Of a stretch of DNA of 64,000 nucleotides, positions 26,219 to 38,931 are shown one piece after another. A program made the position numbers and the translations under genes. Source of the DNA: Stappia sediminis (GTDB lineage Bacteria; Pseudomonadota; Alphaproteobacteria; Rhizobiales; Stappiaceae); the NCBI RefSeq assembly GCF_009826895.1, contig NZ_WUMV01000001.1, positions 558,001-622,000 of the forward strand, in the 5' to 3' direction. The notes beneath the pieces are model-generated. The model did no database searches. It had not been told where the DNA came from and saw only the letters and a list, made by a program, of their open reading frames with translations. Every line of letters begins with the position of its first letter. Position 1 is the stretch's first letter.

Positions 26219-27166
26219 TCAAGAGCCTTTCATGCGCTCCTCAAGCGTGCGCTCCAGATAAAGGATCGCCGCAAACGGCCCCGCGCTTTCAGCCAGTGCC
26301 GAGGCAACGTCGCAAACCGAAAGGCCGCGCCGCCCGAAACGGTCCCTGACGGCGTCTTCCACCCATTTCAGATGTTGTTCGCGCCGCCTGAGGTCTAACT
26401 TGCCGGCGGACAGTGATACGGCCGAATGGGCATCGCAGGCGGCAACGAGATCGTCGACGCCTGTACCGTCGCTGGCGGATACCATGACAACGCGGGGCGA
26501 GGGGCGATCGTGCGACAGCCTTGCAAGCGACAGCGCGCCTTCCACATCGGCGCGGGCACGGCGGGCGGGCGCGCCCATATCCGCCTTGGTGACCGCCACG
26601 ACGTCCGGAAGCTCCATGATGCCCGCCTTCATGAATTGCAGGCTGTCGCCGGAACCGGGTTGAATGCAAAGGACCACCGTGTCGACGGCAAAGGCGACAT
26701 CGGCCTCCGACTGGCCGATGCCGACCGATTCCACGATCACCCGGTCCATGACGGCACGCATGAGCGCAATGCCGGCGACAGCATGATCCGACAGCCCGCC
26801 CAGACGATCCCGCGCGGCCATGGAGCGCACGAAGACGCCCGTGTCCTCGGGGTCGGTGCGAAGCCTTGTCCGGTCTCCCAGAAGCGCGCCTCCGGTGAGT
26901 TGGGAGGAGGGGTCGACGGCGATGACGCCGACCGTTTCGCCGCGCCCGCGAAAGGCGGCGATGAGGGCGTTCGTCAGCGTCGATTTGCCGACACCCGGCG
27001 GGCCCGTGAGGCCGATGACCGTGCCTTTCGGATCGAGGGCGGCTTCGTCCAGGAAGGTGGCAAGCTCCGCCGTGCCATCCTCCGTCTCCACGGCCGAGAG
27101 CGCGCGCGCAAGACCTGCCTTGCCGCCGGCGCGCAAGTCATCGAGCGTTTGCGGCCTTCGCTTCAT
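26219..27166 (-). CDS. meaB: MeaB/ArgK-type methylmalonyl-CoA mutase-associated GTPase
   Basis: 315 residues of the G3E GTPase class. Walker A is GLTGPPGVGKSTLTNAL, switch regions include VDPSSQLTGGALLGDRTR, the ESVGIGQSEADVA stretch matches the family's E[TS]VG[VI]GQSE, and the NKxD position reads VTKAD. The family loads and protects the adenosylcobalamin of methylmalonyl-CoA mutase. The mutase itself is not in this window. The start lies 5 bp after the ppdK stop, so it is read from the ppdK transcript. Confidence 0.92.
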   Translation of the reverse strand: MKRRPQTLDDLRAGGKAGLARALSAVETEDGTAELATFLDEAALDPKGTVIGLTGPPGVGKSTLTNALIAAFRGRGETVGVIAVDPSSQLTGGALLGDRTRLRTDPEDTGVFVRSMAARDRLGGLSDHAVAGIALMRAVMDRVIVESVGIGQSEADVAFAVDTVVLCIQPGSGDSLQFMKAGIMELPDVVAVTKADMGAPARRARADVEGALSLARLSHDRPSPRVVMVSASDGTGVDDLVAACDAHSAVSLSAGKLDLRRREQHLKWVEDAVRDRFGRRGLSVCDVASALAESAGPFAAILYLERTLEERMKGS

Positions 27167-27171
27167 TCCGC

Positions 27172-29856
<2,685 letters not shown>

Positions 29857-30243
29857 CTGGTATGCCCCCGTGTGATCGAGCAATTCACGGTGGAGATACG
29901 ATCCGTTTTTTCCGCTACGGACACCGCCACTGGCCATCCCTTAAATGATGCAGTGCGGGAAACAAAGCCGTTTTACAAAACTTTTTAAATCGCGCCCGAG
30001 CGAATAAAAGGCGAAAGCCCAATCGGTTGAAGCACTTGCAATAGCAAGCCGAAACATATTACCGATTTTGATCGAAGCGGGCCAACAAGCCACATTGACG
30101 CCATGCTGGGCGGTCATTGAAACTCGGTTATAACTACGAGTCGGCCCGGAGCCTTTTGAAGGCCGGGGGCCGCTCCAATCCGGCGTCCCGCAAGCCCGAT
30201 GCCGCCTCGGGACGCCGTAGACAAAGAATGGACGAATGTGCCG
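29857..30243. other. Divergent intergenic region, ppdK / TPR gene
   Basis: 387 bp shared by the divergent ppdK and TPR-protein genes. AT-richer in its middle (TTTTACAAAACTTTTTAAA near 29971). I see no convincing operator or small RNA. Some of the right end may be coding if the TPR protein starts upstream of 30244 (in-frame ATG at 30199). Confidence 0.4.
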
Positions 30244-32058
30244 ATGATGCGTGCTCCCTTCCCGACTTTTCGCCCGAGCGCCCCCGGCCGCGACCGCCTG
30301 AAAGGGTTGTTGCTCGGCACGGGCGCAGTCGCGCTGGCGGGTGCGCTCATTGCCGCCTCTCCCCTTGCCGCGAAAGCCGAGGTGAGCGATACGCAGGAGA
30401 TCGGCACGGCGGAAGGCCTTCCCATCACGCTCAGCGGAAGCTACCTCTCGGGCCGCCTTGCGGGCAAAAGCCGAGACATCGCCAATGCCGCCGCCTTCTT
30501 TCAGGAGGCGCTCGACACCGACCCGGGCAATGCTTTCCTGCTCGACCGGACATTCGTCCTGCATGTCGCCAACGGCGATATCGACCGCGCGCTCGACCTG
30601 GCGGAGAGGCTGACAGCGGATCAGCCGGACCATTTCCTGGCCCGTATCGCCCTGGCGGCGGATGCCATCCACATGCAGGATTTCGACCGGGCGGTGAAAC
30701 TGCTCGACCGGGGCACGCGCGGCCCCCTGGCCGAACTCACAGGCCGCCTCATACGCGCCTGGGCGCTGGCGGCACAAGGCAAGACCGACGAGGCGCTTGA
30801 ATCCATAGCAGCGCTTGACGGGCCAGACTGGTTCAACGTCTTCACGACACATCATGCCGGGCTGATCCAGGAGCTTGCCGGGCGCAGCGATGCCGCACTC
30901 GACAATTTCAACGCCGCTTTCGCGACCGATCCGGGCGCCCTGCGCGTGGTCGAGGCGCTGGCACGGGCGAGGGCCAGGGCAGGCGACAAGGCCGGCGCGC
31001 TCAAGGTGATCGACGGTTATGGCAAGATCATCCCCGGCCATCCGGTCATGCAGCAACTGCGCGCACGGATCGAGGAAGGCGGCGAGATCGCGCCCATGGT
31101 CGACGCGCATGACCGCGGGGCGGCGGAAGTGCTCTACGGCCTTGGAGCGGCCCTTGGCCGCGACGGCGGCGAGGAGCTTTCTGCAGCCTACCTCCAGCTT
31201 GCCATCCATCTCGACCCCAAGGCGGATATCGCGCTGATCGCGCTTGCCAACCTCTTCCAGCGCATCGACGATCAGGCCCGTTCCATCGAACTTCTGGGAC
31301 GGGTGGACGAAAAGTCGCCCCTGAAGCGGGACGCGGAAATCCAGATCGGGCTCAACTACAATTCGCTCGACAATCTGGCGCAAGCGCGCGCGCATCTGGA
31401 AAAGCTGGTCGAAAGCGATCCGAGCGACCTGGAAGCGGTGACCGCACTGGGCAACGTTCTGCGCGCCCACCAGCTTTTCGAGGAAGCGGGGCAGGCCTAT
31501 TCGCAAGGGATCCAGACGATCGACGCAGATCCGGGCGAGCAGAACTGGACGCTCTACTACTACCGCGGCATCTGCTACGAGCGCATGAAGGACTGGGGGA
31601 AGGCGGAAGCCGACTTCCGCAAGGGGCTCGAGCTTTCGCCCGACCAGCCGCTCGTCCTCAACTACCTCGGCTATTCGCTGGTCGACCGGGGCCTGAAGCT
31701 GGACGAGGCGCTGGACATGATCCGCAAGGCCGTGGAGCTTCGCCCGCAGGACGGCTACATCGTCGACAGCCTCGGCTGGGCGTACTATCGGCTCGGCCGT
31801 CACGAGGAAGCTGTTGTGGAGCTGGAGAAAGCCGTTCAGCTGCGCCCCGAGGACCCGATCATCAACGACCACCTGGGCGATGCCTACTGGAAGGTGGGAC
31901 GCAGGCTCGAGGCGCGCTTCCAGTGGAACCACGCGCGCGACCTTGGACCGGAGGAAGAGGAACTGACAAAGATCCTCGACAAGATCGCAAACGGCCTGAG
32001 CGAGACGACCACCGAAAACGGCGCAATCACGCCGCCGGAGAAGAAGAACGGCGGCTGA
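30244..32058 (+). CDS. Tetratricopeptide-repeat protein, secreted
   Basis: About 604 residues. An N-terminal hydrophobic segment (LLLGTGAVALAGALIAASPLAAKA) looks like a signal peptide or anchor. From there to the end it is helical repeat: many 34-residue TPR units such as AAAFFQEALDTDPGNAFLLD, AEADFRKGLELSPDQPLVLNYLG and AVVELEKAVQLRPEDPIINDHLGDAYWKVG. It resembles the TPR proteins encoded just before ispE in many Hyphomicrobiales. A scaffolding role in the periplasm is likely; partners are unknown. The start is uncertain (30199, 30244 or 30247). ispE begins 6 bp after the stop. Confidence 0.85.
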   Translation: MMRAPFPTFRPSAPGRDRLKGLLLGTGAVALAGALIAASPLAAKAEVSDTQEIGTAEGLPITLSGSYLSGRLAGKSRDIANAAAFFQEALDTDPGNAFLLDRTFVLHVANGDIDRALDLAERLTADQPDHFLARIALAADAIHMQDFDRAVKLLDRGTRGPLAELTGRLIRAWALAAQGKTDEALESIAALDGPDWFNVFTTHHAGLIQELAGRSDAALDNFNAAFATDPGALRVVEALARARARAGDKAGALKVIDGYGKIIPGHPVMQQLRARIEEGGEIAPMVDAHDRGAAEVLYGLGAALGRDGGEELSAAYLQLAIHLDPKADIALIALANLFQRIDDQARSIELLGRVDEKSPLKRDAEIQIGLNYNSLDNLAQARAHLEKLVESDPSDLEAVTALGNVLRAHQLFEEAGQAYSQGIQTIDADPGEQNWTLYYYRGICYERMKDWGKAEADFRKGLELSPDQPLVLNYLGYSLVDRGLKLDEALDMIRKAVELRPQDGYIVDSLGWAYYRLGRHEEAVVELEKAVQLRPEDPIINDHLGDAYWKVGRRLEARFQWNHARDLGPEEEELTKILDKIANGLSETTTENGAITPPEKKNGG

Positions 32059-32064
32059 CCGCCG

Positions 32065-32976
32065 ATGCTGCTGCCTGCAAAAGGCGACGGCGGGCCGGGC
32101 ACCGGCGGGCTGACGGCCGTCGAAACCGCCCGCGCCAAGGTCAACCTCGCGCTGCATGTTACCGGGCAGCGCGCGGACGGATATCACCTCCTGGACAGCC
32201 TCGTCGTTTTCCCCGATATCGGCGACGTGGTTTCCATCTCGCGGGAAACGCAGGGGCTGACGGTCACCGGGCCATACGCGCATGCGCTTGGCGGCGGCGG
32301 GGAGGATGACAACCTCGTGGTGAGAGCCGCCAAATTGCTGGCGGAAGCCACAGGGCGCGATCCTCGAAGCATCTCTCTGGCACTGGAAAAAATCCTGCCT
32401 GTCGCATCGGGAATCGGCGGCGGCTCGGCGGACGCAGCGGCAACGCTTCGGCTTCTGAGGCGTGAATGGGCACTGGACATATCCGATGCCACCGTTCAGC
32501 AGTTGGCATTGCAGCTCGGCGCGGACGTTCCGATGTGCCTATTGTCCGAACCGGCGAGGGTATCGGGCATCGGCGAGAACATCGAACTCATAAGAAATAT
32601 GCCCGCCTGCGGCATTCTCCTTGTCAATCCGGGTGTCGGGGTATCGACGCCGGAAGTGTTCCGGGCGCTCAGGCGCCGGGACAATCCTCCCTTGCCGGGC
32701 ATTCCCGTGGCCGGATTCGCTGAATTCGACGCTCTTCTCGGCTGGCTTTCGCAAACGCGCAACGACCTTGAGCCGGCGGCAACGGGGCTCGCGCCCGAAA
32801 TCGCCGAAGTGCTCTCCATGCTGGAGGGGCAAGAGGAGGCGGCGTTCGCGCGCATGTCCGGATCCGGGGCGACATGCTTCGCACTGACCCGGCACCGCGC
32901 GGAAGCGGAAGAGCTGGCGGGACGAATCGCCGCTTCCCACCCGCACTGGTGGGCCGCCGCCGGAAAATTATCCTGA
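32065..32976 (+). CDS. ispE: 4-diphosphocytidyl-2-C-methyl-D-erythritol kinase
   Basis: 303 residues. GHMP-kinase features: TARAKVNLALHVTGQRADGYH at 21-41 with catalytic-site K25, the glycine-rich ATP loop LPVASGIGGGSADAAATL at 111-128, and GADVPMC with D154-region catalytic aspartate. It phosphorylates CDP-methylerythritol in the non-mevalonate isoprenoid pathway. Six bases separate it from the TPR gene, so the pair is one transcript. The product feeds the polyprenyl synthase encoded at 59399. Confidence 0.95.
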   Translation: MLLPAKGDGGPGTGGLTAVETARAKVNLALHVTGQRADGYHLLDSLVVFPDIGDVVSISRETQGLTVTGPYAHALGGGGEDDNLVVRAAKLLAEATGRDPRSISLALEKILPVASGIGGGSADAAATLRLLRREWALDISDATVQQLALQLGADVPMCLLSEPARVSGIGENIELIRNMPACGILLVNPGVGVSTPEVFRALRRRDNPPLPGIPVAGFAEFDALLGWLSQTRNDLEPAATGLAPEIAEVLSMLEGQEEAAFARMSGSGATCFALTRHRAEAEELAGRIAASHPHWWAAAGKLS

Positions 32977-33514
32977 CGCATCGCCGCCAGGCATTTCATC
33001 CGATTCCATTCATTGCCCCCCGAATCCCGGCTAAAGAGGCCTCTGCAACGGCACGATCGGCGTCTTCCGGCAACCGGAACACCCCTGATTTTAAATCTTT
33101 CCTTTCTTCCGAGGCGGTCGGCCGGCGTTATAGCGTGCATATACACAAGTACGTGAGATAAACGTGTATCCAAATATCACCCAGCGTGAAAAACCAACGG
33201 CGCCCAAGCGGACTGCGTATGCAAACTGTGTTTAACGTAAGGTATTCAAAAGACTGAGGAAAAATTATAGGCAAAATGAATTACTCGTGATCCACGCGTG
33301 ATGAGCGTGTAACGGCACTTATCGTTGTTGCAGAGACGCAACAGGATGCCCGATGCGCAACTCGGAACGCCTCAAGGTGATTGCAACAGCACGTATAAGC
33401 TGACTACAAAATGCCATGAGCTTCGCGGGGAGCGGGCTCTTTCGCATCGCGTTAGGCAGCGCTTGCCGCCAAAAGCGTGCAACAGCAACTGAATATGATC
33501 GAAAAGGTCAGGAC
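32977..33514. other. Long non-coding region upstream of the porin gene
   Basis: 538 bp without a convincing gene. It becomes AT-rich between about 33120 and 33290 and contains small inverted repeats (for example GTTGC-AGAGA-CGCAAC near 33328). Porin genes of this group commonly have long leaders and multiple regulators, so a long 5' untranslated region or an undetected small RNA is plausible, but I see no terminator here that would mark one. Confidence 0.4.
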
Positions 33515-34771
33515 ATGAACATCAAGAGCATCCTTCTCGGCGCCGCGGCTGCTGCCGCTGCTGCTTCGGGCGCCCAGGCAGCCGATCTCCCGGCCGCTCC
33601 GGAGCCGGTCGACTACGTCCGCGTCTGCGACGCTTACGGCTCGGGCTTCTACAACCTGCCGGGCACCGAAACCTGCCTCCGCGTTCAGGGTCGTATCCGT
33701 ACGGAATTCCGCGTCTTCAACTTCGCTGACGATGATGATGCGGGCTCCGGCTTCCAGGATCGCGATGAGGACAGCACGCACTTCCGTAGCCGCGGATACG
33801 TCCGCCTCGACACGCGCGCCCAGACCGAATACGGCCTGCTGCGCACCTTCGCTTCGCTCTGGATCCAGGACCAGACCAGCGGCACCGCTCCGAACCTCGA
33901 ATTCGGCTTCGTCCAGTTCGGTGGCCTGACGGCCGGTAAAGCCCTGTCGAACTTCGAGTTCTTCACCGGCTACACCTTCGCCATCCCGCAAGCCTGGGGC
34001 GGCTCTGATATCTTCACGATCAATCAGTTTGCCTATACGCAGTCCTTCGGCAACGGCGTGTCCGCGACCTTGGCCATCGAAGACGGTGCCCAGACCCGCC
34101 AGCAGCTCGCTGTTGCCAATCCGAACACTTTCGGACCCGACTACCTTGATGCTTACGGCGGTCACCGTCTGCCGGACGTCGTCGCCAATCTCCGCGTCGA
34201 CCAGGGCTGGGGCTCCGCTTTCCTCGCCGGTAAGCTGCATCAGGTGTGGAACGACAGTTCCGTCTCCGCTCCCGACGATCTCGGTGCCACCGGCTTCCAA
34301 AATGGCACTTCGGTCGCCCTTGGCGGCACCGACTCCGAACTGGGTTGGGGCATCATCGGTGGCGTGCTCATCAACCTGCCGTTCATCGCTCCGGGCGATC
34401 AGCTGGCCTTCCAGGTCGGCTACGGTGAAGGCGCCACGGGCTCCATCGTTTCCGGTGTTCCGGGTGCGACCGATGGTGTGATCGAAGCGGACGGCGACAT
34501 CGAGCTGACGGAAGCCTTCTCCATCGGTGGTGGTTTCACCCACAACTGGACGCCGCACTGGAGCACGAACTTCAACGCCAACTACACGGACATTGATGCG
34601 GAACTCGACGAGTTCGACATTGAGTCCACGTCGGTCCAGGGCAACCTGGTGTGGAGCCCGGCCAGCGGCTTCCTGATCGGCGCCGAGCTGAACTATACCT
34701 ACCGCGACCCGGGCGAAGGTTCTAACTACGACGAGCTGACGGGCGCGATCCGCGTGCAGCGCACGTTCTGA
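33515..34771 (+). CDS. Outer-membrane porin, Porin_2 / Omp2b type
   Basis: 418 residues. Signal peptide MNIKSILLGAAAAAAAASGAQA is followed by ADLPAAPEPVDYVRVCDAYG and GFYNLPGTETCLRVQGRIR, the cysteine-containing opening seen in Brucella Omp2b and rhizobial RopA porins. The rest is alternating beta-strand pattern ending YRDPGEGSNYDELTGAIRVQRTF, with the C-terminal phenylalanine required for outer-membrane insertion. It should form a trimeric 16-strand channel. ATG 33515 follows AAAAGGTCAGGAC. Two GC-rich hairpins follow the stop. Confidence 0.94.
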   Translation: MNIKSILLGAAAAAAAASGAQAADLPAAPEPVDYVRVCDAYGSGFYNLPGTETCLRVQGRIRTEFRVFNFADDDDAGSGFQDRDEDSTHFRSRGYVRLDTRAQTEYGLLRTFASLWIQDQTSGTAPNLEFGFVQFGGLTAGKALSNFEFFTGYTFAIPQAWGGSDIFTINQFAYTQSFGNGVSATLAIEDGAQTRQQLAVANPNTFGPDYLDAYGGHRLPDVVANLRVDQGWGSAFLAGKLHQVWNDSSVSAPDDLGATGFQNGTSVALGGTDSELGWGIIGGVLINLPFIAPGDQLAFQVGYGEGATGSIVSGVPGATDGVIEADGDIELTEAFSIGGGFTHNWTPHWSTNFNANYTDIDAELDEFDIESTSVQGNLVWSPASGFLIGAELNYTYRDPGEGSNYDELTGAIRVQRTF

Positions 34772-34796
34772 TCCGCTTGACGGATAAAGACTTCGC

Positions 34797-34820
34797 GACC
34801 CGGCATTCCTCCGCCGGGTC
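34797..34820 (+). terminator. Hairpin after porin gene
   Basis: GACCCGGC (34797-34804) pairs with GCCGGGTC (34813-34820) over an 8-base loop. It is followed by CGAAAA rather than T residues, so it may be an mRNA-stabilising 3' hairpin. Confidence 0.5.
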
Positions 34821-34878
34821 CGAAAACCTGGAAAGGGAATTTACGGCCTGAGTGCCGGAGCCTCTTTTCAGTCAATCA

Positions 34879-34906
34879 GGCCCGCTGGCGTCCAACCCAG
34901 CGGGCC
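34879..34906 (+). terminator. Second hairpin after porin gene
   Basis: GGCCCGCTGG (34879-34888) pairs with CCAGCGGGCC (34897-34906) over an 8-base loop and is followed by TCCCCTATTT. A plausible but T-poor terminator. Confidence 0.5.
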
Positions 34907-35083
34907 TCCCCTATTTCAGGGCCTTGCTTTTTGTAGTTGCCGAAGGGCCACGCGGAGGCCCTAGTCGCGGATTTCCCGGATTGCGGCGACGCAAAATATA
35001 TTGGTGATTGGGTGATTCCCGGTGTAAACCGGCTGTTGCCGGGCCTTCCGGCGACCTTCAGGAACAGCCATCGCGTCCGGTTC

Positions 35084-36529
35084 GTGCCCAACCTCCGCCC
35101 CGTCCTCAATATCCTCGGACTTCTGATTTTCGGCCTCGGCGCCGGAATGCTGCTGCCGGTCGCCGTCGATGTCGCCGCGCGCAATCCGGACTGGCAGGCC
35201 TTTGTCATCTCGGCGCTTATCACTTCCCTTTGCGGCTTGCTATTGGCCGTGTCCTGCTCCGGGCACCTGACGGAGGGGCTGACGATCCGCCAGGCGTTCC
35301 TGCTGACGGGCTTAGCCTGGCTGGTGCTGCCGGCCTTCGGTGCGCTGCCGTTCCTCTGGCTCGGGATTTCCTACACGGACGCAATTTTCGAGGCGGTATC
35401 CGGTTTCACGACGACCGGGTCGACGATCCTGACAGGGCTGGACGGCCTGCCGCCTGGCCTATTGCTCTGGCGTTCGGTGCTGCAGTGGATGGGCGGCGTC
35501 GGCATCATCGTCATGGCGCTCGTGCTGCTGCCTTACCTTCAAGTCGGCGGCATGCAGCTTTTCAAGACCGAAAGTTCCGACCAGAGCGAGAAGGTCGTCG
35601 CCCGTTCTGCCGATCTGGTCCGTCTCATCGCGCTTGTCTACGTTGGGCTGACGGCACTTTGTGCCGTGCTCTACTGGATTACCGGAATGGATACGTTCGA
35701 TGCGGTGAACCACGCGATGACGACGCTATCCACCGGCGGCTATTCCACCCATGACGCTTCCTTCGGCTATTTCACCAATCCGCTGACGGGGTGGATCTGC
35801 ATTGTCTTCATGCTTGCCGGTGCCTTTCCCTTCAGCATCCTGATACAGGCAATTCGGGGCCGCCCGCTGCTGATCTGGCGCGACGCACAGGTGCGCGCGC
35901 TCGTGGGCATGCTGGCGATCATCTCTTTCGCGGCAGCGATCTATCTCGGCCTGACCCAGAGGATCGGCCTGCATGAAGCGCTGCTGAGGACCGCATTCAA
36001 TTTCACCTCGATCGTCACCACCACGGGCTTCGCTTTCGGCGATTACGCGGCCTGGGGCGCGCCGATCGTCGGCATCGCGCTTGTGCTCACCTTTTCCGGC
36101 GGCTGCACCGGCTCGACGTCAGGCGGGATCAAGATGTTCCGCTTCATCATTTTCTTCGGCACGCTGCGCAACCACCTGCGCATGATGGTGCGGGCGCACC
36201 GTGTCGTTTCCACGCGCTACATGGGAACGCAGGTGACGCCGGACATCGCCTTTTCGGTCCTTGCCTTCCTCGTCGCCTATCTCGGTTCCGTCGGCATCAT
36301 CACGCTGCTTTTGACATTCTTCGGCCTCGACCTCCTGACGGCGATCACGGGAGCAGCGACCGCGCTTGGCAATGTCGGTCCGGGCCTTGGCGACGTCATC
36401 GGCCCGGCGGGCAACTTCTCCTCGCTGCCGGACGATGCCAAATGGGTGCTTTCGTTCGCCATGCTTCTCGGGCGGCTGGAGCTTTTCACGGTAATCGTGC
36501 TTCTCGATCCCGAATTCTGGTCGCGATAA
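35084..36529 (+). CDS. trkH: TrkH family potassium uptake protein, copy 1
   Basis: 481 residues. It has the four pore-helix/selectivity repeats of TrkH/KtrB, including [34 protein letters not shown] and [10 protein letters not shown], embedded in paired membrane helices. The GTG at 35084 gives the same length and opening (LRPVLNILG) as the neighbouring paralogue; no ATG is available upstream. TrkH is the inner-membrane K+ channel subunit and normally needs TrkA, which is not in this window. Confidence 0.92.
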   Translation: MPNLRPVLNILGLLIFGLGAGMLLPVAVDVAARNPDWQAFVISALITSLCGLLLAVSCSGHLTEGLTIRQAFLLTGLAWLVLPAFGALPFLWLGISYTDAIFEAVSGFTTTGSTILTGLDGLPPGLLLWRSVLQWMGGVGIIVMALVLLPYLQVGGMQLFKTESSDQSEKVVARSADLVRLIALVYVGLTALCAVLYWITGMDTFDAVNHAMTTLSTGGYSTHDASFGYFTNPLTGWICIVFMLAGAFPFSILIQAIRGRPLLIWRDAQVRALVGMLAIISFAAAIYLGLTQRIGLHEALLRTAFNFTSIVTTTGFAFGDYAAWGAPIVGIALVLTFSGGCTGSTSGGIKMFRFIIFFGTLRNHLRMMVRAHRVVSTRYMGTQVTPDIAFSVLAFLVAYLGSVGIITLLLTFFGLDLLTAITGAATALGNVGPGLGDVIGPAGNFSSLPDDAKWVLSFAMLLGRLELFTVIVLLDPEFWSR

Positions 36530-36681
36530 AGCTTGCGTTGAGCGGCTTTGGCGCAACGCCGGTGCAATTAATCGCGCAAACAAGGGGGATTACGGCCTTT
36601 GCGCCTTGCTCCGCCATCCGGCCCCGGCCTAAGGTGCCGCGCTCAAATAACCCTTCAAACCGGACCTGAGACGACCGCCAC

Positions 36682-38127
36682 GTGCTCTCGCTTCGCCCTG
36701 TTCTCAACATCCTCGGCTTTCTTTACGTGGGTCTTGCAACGGCGATGCTGATTCCGGCCGTGGTGGATCTGGCGGCGCGCAACGCCGATTGGCAGGCCTT
36801 TGTCTTCTCCTCGCTGATTACCGGGCTGCTCGGCCTTCTGCTGTCGGTGGCACTTGGCGGAGCGCTCTCCGAAGGGCTCAACACGCGCCAGACCTTCGTG
36901 CTGACGACCCTTGCCTGGATAACGCTGCCGGCCTTTGGTGCGCTGCCGTTCCTGTGGCTCGGCGTCGGCTATGCCGATGCCGTCTTCGAGGCGGTTTCGG
37001 GCTTCACCACGACCGGGTCGACGGTGCTGAGCGGGCTCGATTCTCTGCCCCCCGGCCTTCTCGTCTGGCGCTCGCTCATGCAGTGGATGGGGGGAGTGGG
37101 CATCGTCGTCATGGCGATCGTGCTGCTGCCGTTCCTGAGGATCGGCGGCATGCAGCTGTTCCAGACGGAAAGCTCCGACCGCAGCGAGAAGATCGTCTCG
37201 CGCTCGGTCGAGCTTATCCGGCTAATCGGCCTGTCGTACCTTTTCCTGACGACCTGCTGCATGTTCGCCTACTGGGCGACGGGGATGTCTCCCTTCGATG
37301 CGATCAACCACGCCTTCACGACGATCGCCACAGGCGGCTATTCGACGCACGACGTATCCTTCAGCTACTTCAAGAACCCGGCAACGGCGTGGTTCGCCGT
37401 GCTCTTCATGATCGTCGGAGCGCTGCCCTTCGTGCTGCTGATCCAGGCGCTAAGGGGGCAGCCGTTCATGCTCTGGCGCGATCCGCAGGTGCGCGCATTC
37501 CTGGGGTTCGTCATCATCGTCTCGCTCAGCGTGACGATCTACCTCGGCATCAAGCACCGCGTGCCTTTCGACGACGCTCTTTTGATGTCGACCTTCAACA
37601 TGATCTCCGTCGTCACCGGCACCGGCTACGCCTATGGGGACTACACGACCTGGGGTGCGCCCATCGTCGTCCTGGCACTGTTGCTGAAGTTCGTGGGCGG
37701 CTGCACCGGATCGACGACTGGCGGTATCAAGGTGTTCCGCTTCCTCGTCTTCTTCGGCACGGTGCGCGCGCACCTGCGGCGCATGGTAAGGCCGAACCGC
37801 GTGATTTCCGAGGAATACGGCGCGAGCCGGCTGACTTCGGAATTATCGTTTTCGGTGCTTGCCTTTCTCGTGGTCTATATGGGCGCGGTCGGCGTCTTCA
37901 CGCTGATCCTCTCTGCATTCGACCTCGACCTCATCACCGCTCTTTCGGCCGCCGCGACCGCCGTCGGTAACGTCGGCCCCGGACTTGGCCCCGTCATCGG
38001 CCCCACCGGCAACTTCGCGCCCTTGCCCGACGGGGCGAAATGGATCCTTTCTTTCGCCATGCTGATCGGGCGTCTTGAACTTTTCACCGTCATCATTCTG
38101 CTCGATCCCGATTTCTGGTCGCGCTGA
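36682..38127 (+). CDS. trkH: TrkH family potassium uptake protein, copy 2
   Basis: 481 residues from a GTG start, a full-length paralogue of the preceding gene and very similar throughout (for example [22 protein letters not shown] and SGGCTGSTSG-type loop read here as [11 protein letters not shown]). All four selectivity repeats are intact ([37 protein letters not shown]). 152 bp separate the two. sfsA follows with a 26-bp gap, so the three may share transcription. Two channels may differ in affinity or in their TrkA partner. Confidence 0.92.
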   Translation: MLSLRPVLNILGFLYVGLATAMLIPAVVDLAARNADWQAFVFSSLITGLLGLLLSVALGGALSEGLNTRQTFVLTTLAWITLPAFGALPFLWLGVGYADAVFEAVSGFTTTGSTVLSGLDSLPPGLLVWRSLMQWMGGVGIVVMAIVLLPFLRIGGMQLFQTESSDRSEKIVSRSVELIRLIGLSYLFLTTCCMFAYWATGMSPFDAINHAFTTIATGGYSTHDVSFSYFKNPATAWFAVLFMIVGALPFVLLIQALRGQPFMLWRDPQVRAFLGFVIIVSLSVTIYLGIKHRVPFDDALLMSTFNMISVVTGTGYAYGDYTTWGAPIVVLALLLKFVGGCTGSTTGGIKVFRFLVFFGTVRAHLRRMVRPNRVISEEYGASRLTSELSFSVLAFLVVYMGAVGVFTLILSAFDLDLITALSAAATAVGNVGPGLGPVIGPTGNFAPLPDGAKWILSFAMLIGRLELFTVIILLDPDFWSR

Positions 38128-38153
38128 TCGTTTCCCTCAGGAGGAATTTGCCC

Positions 38154-38861
38154 GTGCTTTTCCCGGCTCCGCTCGTTTCCGGCCGTCTTGTCAAGCGCTA
38201 CAAGCGGTTTCTGGCCGATGTTGTGCTGGATGATACGGGCGAAGAGATCACCGCGCATTGCGCCAACCCCGGCTCCATGCTGGGGCTGAATGCGCCGGGC
38301 TCGCGAGTGTGGCTGTCACGCTCCGACAACCCGGCGCGCAAGCTCAAGTTCTCCTGGGAACTGGTGGAGGCGGATGGTGCGCTTGTGGGCATCAATACCG
38401 CCCATCCGAACGGGCTTGTCGAAGAAGCGCTTCAGGCAGGGCGGATCGAAGCGCTCAGCGATTTCGCTTCCCTGAAGCGGGAGGTGAAATACGGCAGGAA
38501 CTCGCGCATCGACATCCTGCTGACGGGCGAAGAGGGCGCGAAGACCTATGTGGAGGTCAAGAACGTCCACCTGATGCGCGAAGGCGGGCTTGCGGAATTC
38601 CCGGATTCCGTCACCGCGCGCGGAGCGAAGCATCTGGTCGAGATGGGAGACATGGTGGCCGAGGGCCATCGCGCGGCGATGGTCTATCTGGTCCAGCGGC
38701 CGGATTGCGACGTGCTGAAACTTGCCCGCGATATCGACCCGGCATATGGCGAGGCGTTCGATGCGGCGCGCAAGCGCGGTGTGGAGATCCATGCCATCGG
38801 CTGCAGCATTTCGCCTGCGGAGATAATCGCCGACCGTATTGTGCGGATCGACGAGGGGTAG
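38154..38861 (+). CDS. sfsA: SfsA family DNA/RNA nuclease-like protein
   Basis: 235 residues. SfsA motifs [43 protein letters not shown] and the nuclease-like [14 protein letters not shown] with [15 protein letters not shown] are all present. The family was named for sugar fermentation stimulation in E. coli, but its fold is that of a PD-(D/E)xK nuclease; the biological role is unclear. The GTG at 38154 lies 8 bp after AGGAGGAA; an in-frame TTG at 38148 is too close to that site. Confidence 0.92.
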   Translation: MLFPAPLVSGRLVKRYKRFLADVVLDDTGEEITAHCANPGSMLGLNAPGSRVWLSRSDNPARKLKFSWELVEADGALVGINTAHPNGLVEEALQAGRIEALSDFASLKREVKYGRNSRIDILLTGEEGAKTYVEVKNVHLMREGGLAEFPDSVTARGAKHLVEMGDMVAEGHRAAMVYLVQRPDCDVLKLARDIDPAYGEAFDAARKRGVEIHAIGCSISPAEIIADRIVRIDEG

Positions 38862-38931
38862 GGCAGAAATAAGGGCGGCACTCTGAAGCGGTCATGCCTC
38901 GGAGCGTCCGAACCCTGCTTCTTCGCTGCAT

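Noticed and set aside
29941-32283. A 780-codon open frame on the minus strand
   Set aside because: It lies antisense to the TPR protein and ispE, both of which have clear motifs. GC-rich genomes give long antisense open frames.
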